From Pirellula staleyi DSM 6068 (lineage in GTDB: Bacteria; Planctomycetota; Planctomycetia; Pirellulales; Pirellulaceae): a stretch of 64,000 nucleotides of DNA. Position 1 is the stretch's first letter, and every line of letters starts with the position of its first letter. The notes beneath the pieces are model-generated. The model saw only the letters and a list, made by a program, of their open reading frames with translations. It had not been told where the DNA came from and did no database searches. Made by a program: the position numbers and the translations under genes. Shown one piece after another: positions 62,622 through 64,000 of the stretch. The DNA is taken from the NCBI RefSeq assembly GCF_000025185.1, contig NC_013720.1, positions 2,728,001-2,792,000 on the forward strand, in the 5' to 3' direction.

Positions 62622-64000
62622 ATGTCGAGGCGAGTAATTATTGCGCAGATGGCAGCCACGATTGTGGCTTTAGTGGGATTTAATTCCCCGCTCGTTGCCG
62701 TCGAAGCTGAATTACCCAAGTCAACCGCTGCACAGAACGCCGACCCCCAGGCTACGGAAAAAGTACTTCAAAGTCTCGTCGCCGATCTTTCGCACGAGGA
62801 CTATACGCGTCGCGAAACAGCCTCGCGTGCACTTGCCGACGCTGGTTTGCCAGCTATCAAGCTCGTCGCCAGCAAAATCATGGCAGGAGATGCTGAGTCA
62901 TCTTGGCGAGCCAGCCGAGTTCTCGAAAACATTGCGATGCAAGGTGACGAAGCGGCCCTAGCAGAGGTCTCGCGCGTTCTGGCCGAGATCCAGTCGCAGG
63001 GCAAAACGGCTGTCAGTGGACTTCTGAGCGATTTGCGAAAGCGTCGCGCCAAACTCCGCCACGATCGCTCGCTCGCCGAACTACGTTCACTCGGTGCCAA
63101 AATCTCGGGCGACGGCGACCAGCAAGTCATGCTCGAAGCCGAAGCTGCCGATGGCGGTGCCGTCCTGGTAGAAGTCGTCGCTGACGGCGTTCGGATGATG
63201 ATTGCCGAGGCGGTAGAAGTTCGAGCCGCAGAAGTTGCCGTCAAAGAATTGGCTCCTGAAGCTCCTAAGTTTCGAGAGCGAGAAGCTTTCGATGGTCCGG
63301 TCGAACTCGAAGAACTTAAGGCCGATCTTCATCGCCTCGCTGAAGAAAATTCCGAAGGAGCTCCGGCGAACGGAGCAGCTGTCGAGGCTGCCGAACTCGC
63401 GGTCGAACTTGTTCCAGCTGATGCTCCTCCGCAGGACATTGAAGCTGCACCTGCTCCCCCCGAACTTGCCCCGCTGGCCGACCTCGACGATCTCGAGGCA
63501 CTTCCTGAACTTCCCCCCGAACCGATTGTGGCAGTCGAAGCCGACGCGCTTGATGCCGTCGAAGCAGGAATCGATTTTCTCCCCGCTCTCGATTTCGCTT
63601 TCGTCGCCGATCCTGGCTTCGATGTGCTCCTCGAAGATGTCATCGATGGAGTTGCTTACCGCGAAGCACTCATCGACAGCTCTTGGCGTGGAAGTGACGA
63701 AGGGCTCGCACTTTTCGCCGATGTTCCCGAAGTAAAGTCGCTGCGAATCGAAAGCACCAAGCTCTCTGAGCGTGGTATGGAAATTCTGGCTCGCAGCACC
63801 AAGCTGGCAGAACTGCACGTGAAGAAGGTCGACCTGACAGTCGCCGCTCTCGAGAAAGTGCGAAAAGCTCAGCCTGAATGCGTCGTCTACGCCGTGGGGC
63901 CTGCGATGATTGGGATCAATGCCGAGCCCAAGCAATCACCCTGCATTTTGACGAGCGTCTTTTTTGGTAGCGGGGCCTATGAAGCAGGTCTTGCTGAAGG
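62622..64000 (+). CDS. Secreted HEAT/LRR/PDZ-like protein (cut by window edge)
   Basis: The frame runs off the right edge after 459 codons. It begins with a signal peptide (AQMAATIVALVGFNSPLVAV, cut near EA). HEAT-like helices follow (about 50-125: TRRETASRALADAGLPAIKLV). A long Ala/Glu/Pro-rich stretch (about 145-310) comes next, then an LRR-like segment (about 370-415: VPEVKSLRIESTKL, STKLAELHVKKV). The visible end, MIGINAEPKQ then SPCILTSVFFGSGAYEAGLAEG spread over residues 430-459, looks like the start of a PDZ domain. Proteins of this layout are common in planctomycetes; function is unknown. The ATG at 62622 is the only start giving the signal peptide. Confidence 0.72.
   Translation, partial: MSRRVIIAQMAATIVALVGFNSPLVAVEAELPKSTAAQNADPQATEKVLQSLVADLSHEDYTRRETASRALADAGLPAIKLVASKIMAGDAESSWRASRVLENIAMQGDEAALAEVSRVLAEIQSQGKTAVSGLLSDLRKRRAKLRHDRSLAELRSLGAKISGDGDQQVMLEAEAADGGAVLVEVVADGVRMMIAEAVEVRAAEVAVKELAPEAPKFREREAFDGPVELEELKADLHRLAEENSEGAPANGAAVEAAELAVELVPADAPPQDIEAAPAPPELAPLADLDDLEALPELPPEPIVAVEADALDAVEAGIDFLPALDFAFVADPGFDVLLEDVIDGVAYREALIDSSWRGSDEGLALFADVPEVKSLRIESTKLSERGMEILARSTKLAELHVKKVDLTVAALEKVRKAQPECVVYAVGPAMIGINAEPKQSPCILTSVFFGSGAYEAGLAE

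Noticed and set aside
1-64000. CRISPR arrays, rRNA and tRNA genes
   Set aside because: No regularly spaced direct repeats, no rRNA-like conserved blocks and no T-arm/anticodon cloverleaf were recognised by eye; a tRNAscan-SE run would be decisive.

Overview
The window looks like planctomycete chromosome, most likely Pirellulaceae (Pirellula or a close relative). Family content points there: a DUF1549/DUF1553 plus DUF1501 gene pair, a BBP7-type outer-membrane barrel, a DUF1559 protein with a prepilin N-terminus, several NHL and PQQ beta-propeller secreted proteins, and a Bat-like MoxR/DUF58/VWA cluster. Genes are mostly ATG-started with weak or no Shine-Dalgarno sequences. Most of the window is core or family-typical; the only mobile element seen is one 859-bp IS5-type insertion.

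Layout. 1-2.2 kb: a minus-strand pair, a glycosyltransferase 2 (cut by the window edge) and a polytopic membrane protein. 2.5-5.1 kb: an orphan AAA_5/MoxR-like ATPase converging, across a 34-bp palindrome, on a BBP7 barrel. 5.7-11 kb: secreted alpha/beta hydrolase and the DUF1549/DUF1501 pair, converging on tyrS. 12.6-21 kb: an NHL lipoprotein, then a Bat-like operon (VWA/GATase-like protein, MoxR, DUF58, BatA-like VWA). 21.2-29.1 kb: phnX, then a minus-strand lipid-transport set mlaE-mlaF-mlaD followed by a 1235-aa AsmA-like protein. 29.4-37.7 kb: a type II secretion/pilus-like operon with one ATPase, three GspF-like membrane proteins and three minor pseudopilin-like genes joined by ATGA overlaps. 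It is interrupted at its end by the IS, beyond which lies a DUF1559 protein. 38.2-42.9 kb: a COG0523 metallochaperone GTPase, a permuted NlpC/P60 protein, a GT2 and a PQQ-propeller protein. 43-50.4 kb: fused 5-oxoprolinase, cyanophycinase-like protein, membrane M50 protease and an RMD1/DUF155 protein. 50.5-56.4 kb: rpoD, a porin-like barrel, recJ and rpmG. 56.8-64 kb: purF, a three-domain NHL/isochorismatase-like/ThuA-like fusion, purM, and a secreted HEAT/LRR/PDZ-like protein cut by the edge.

How genes work together. The Mla set and AsmA-like protein plausibly move lipid between the membranes. The Bat-like group pairs an AAA chaperone with membrane-anchored VWA proteins. The GspE/F/I/J/K-like group could assemble a pseudopilus, with DUF1559 proteins as possible pilin-like subunits. 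No defence system, CRISPR array, prophage, rRNA or tRNA was recognised. The best candidates for something undescribed are the NHL/isochorismatase/ThuA fusion, the three-GspF operon, the apparently duplicated cyanophycinase fold, and an L33 protein that seems to have lost one Cys of each zinc pair. No search was run; family assignments rest on recognised motifs.
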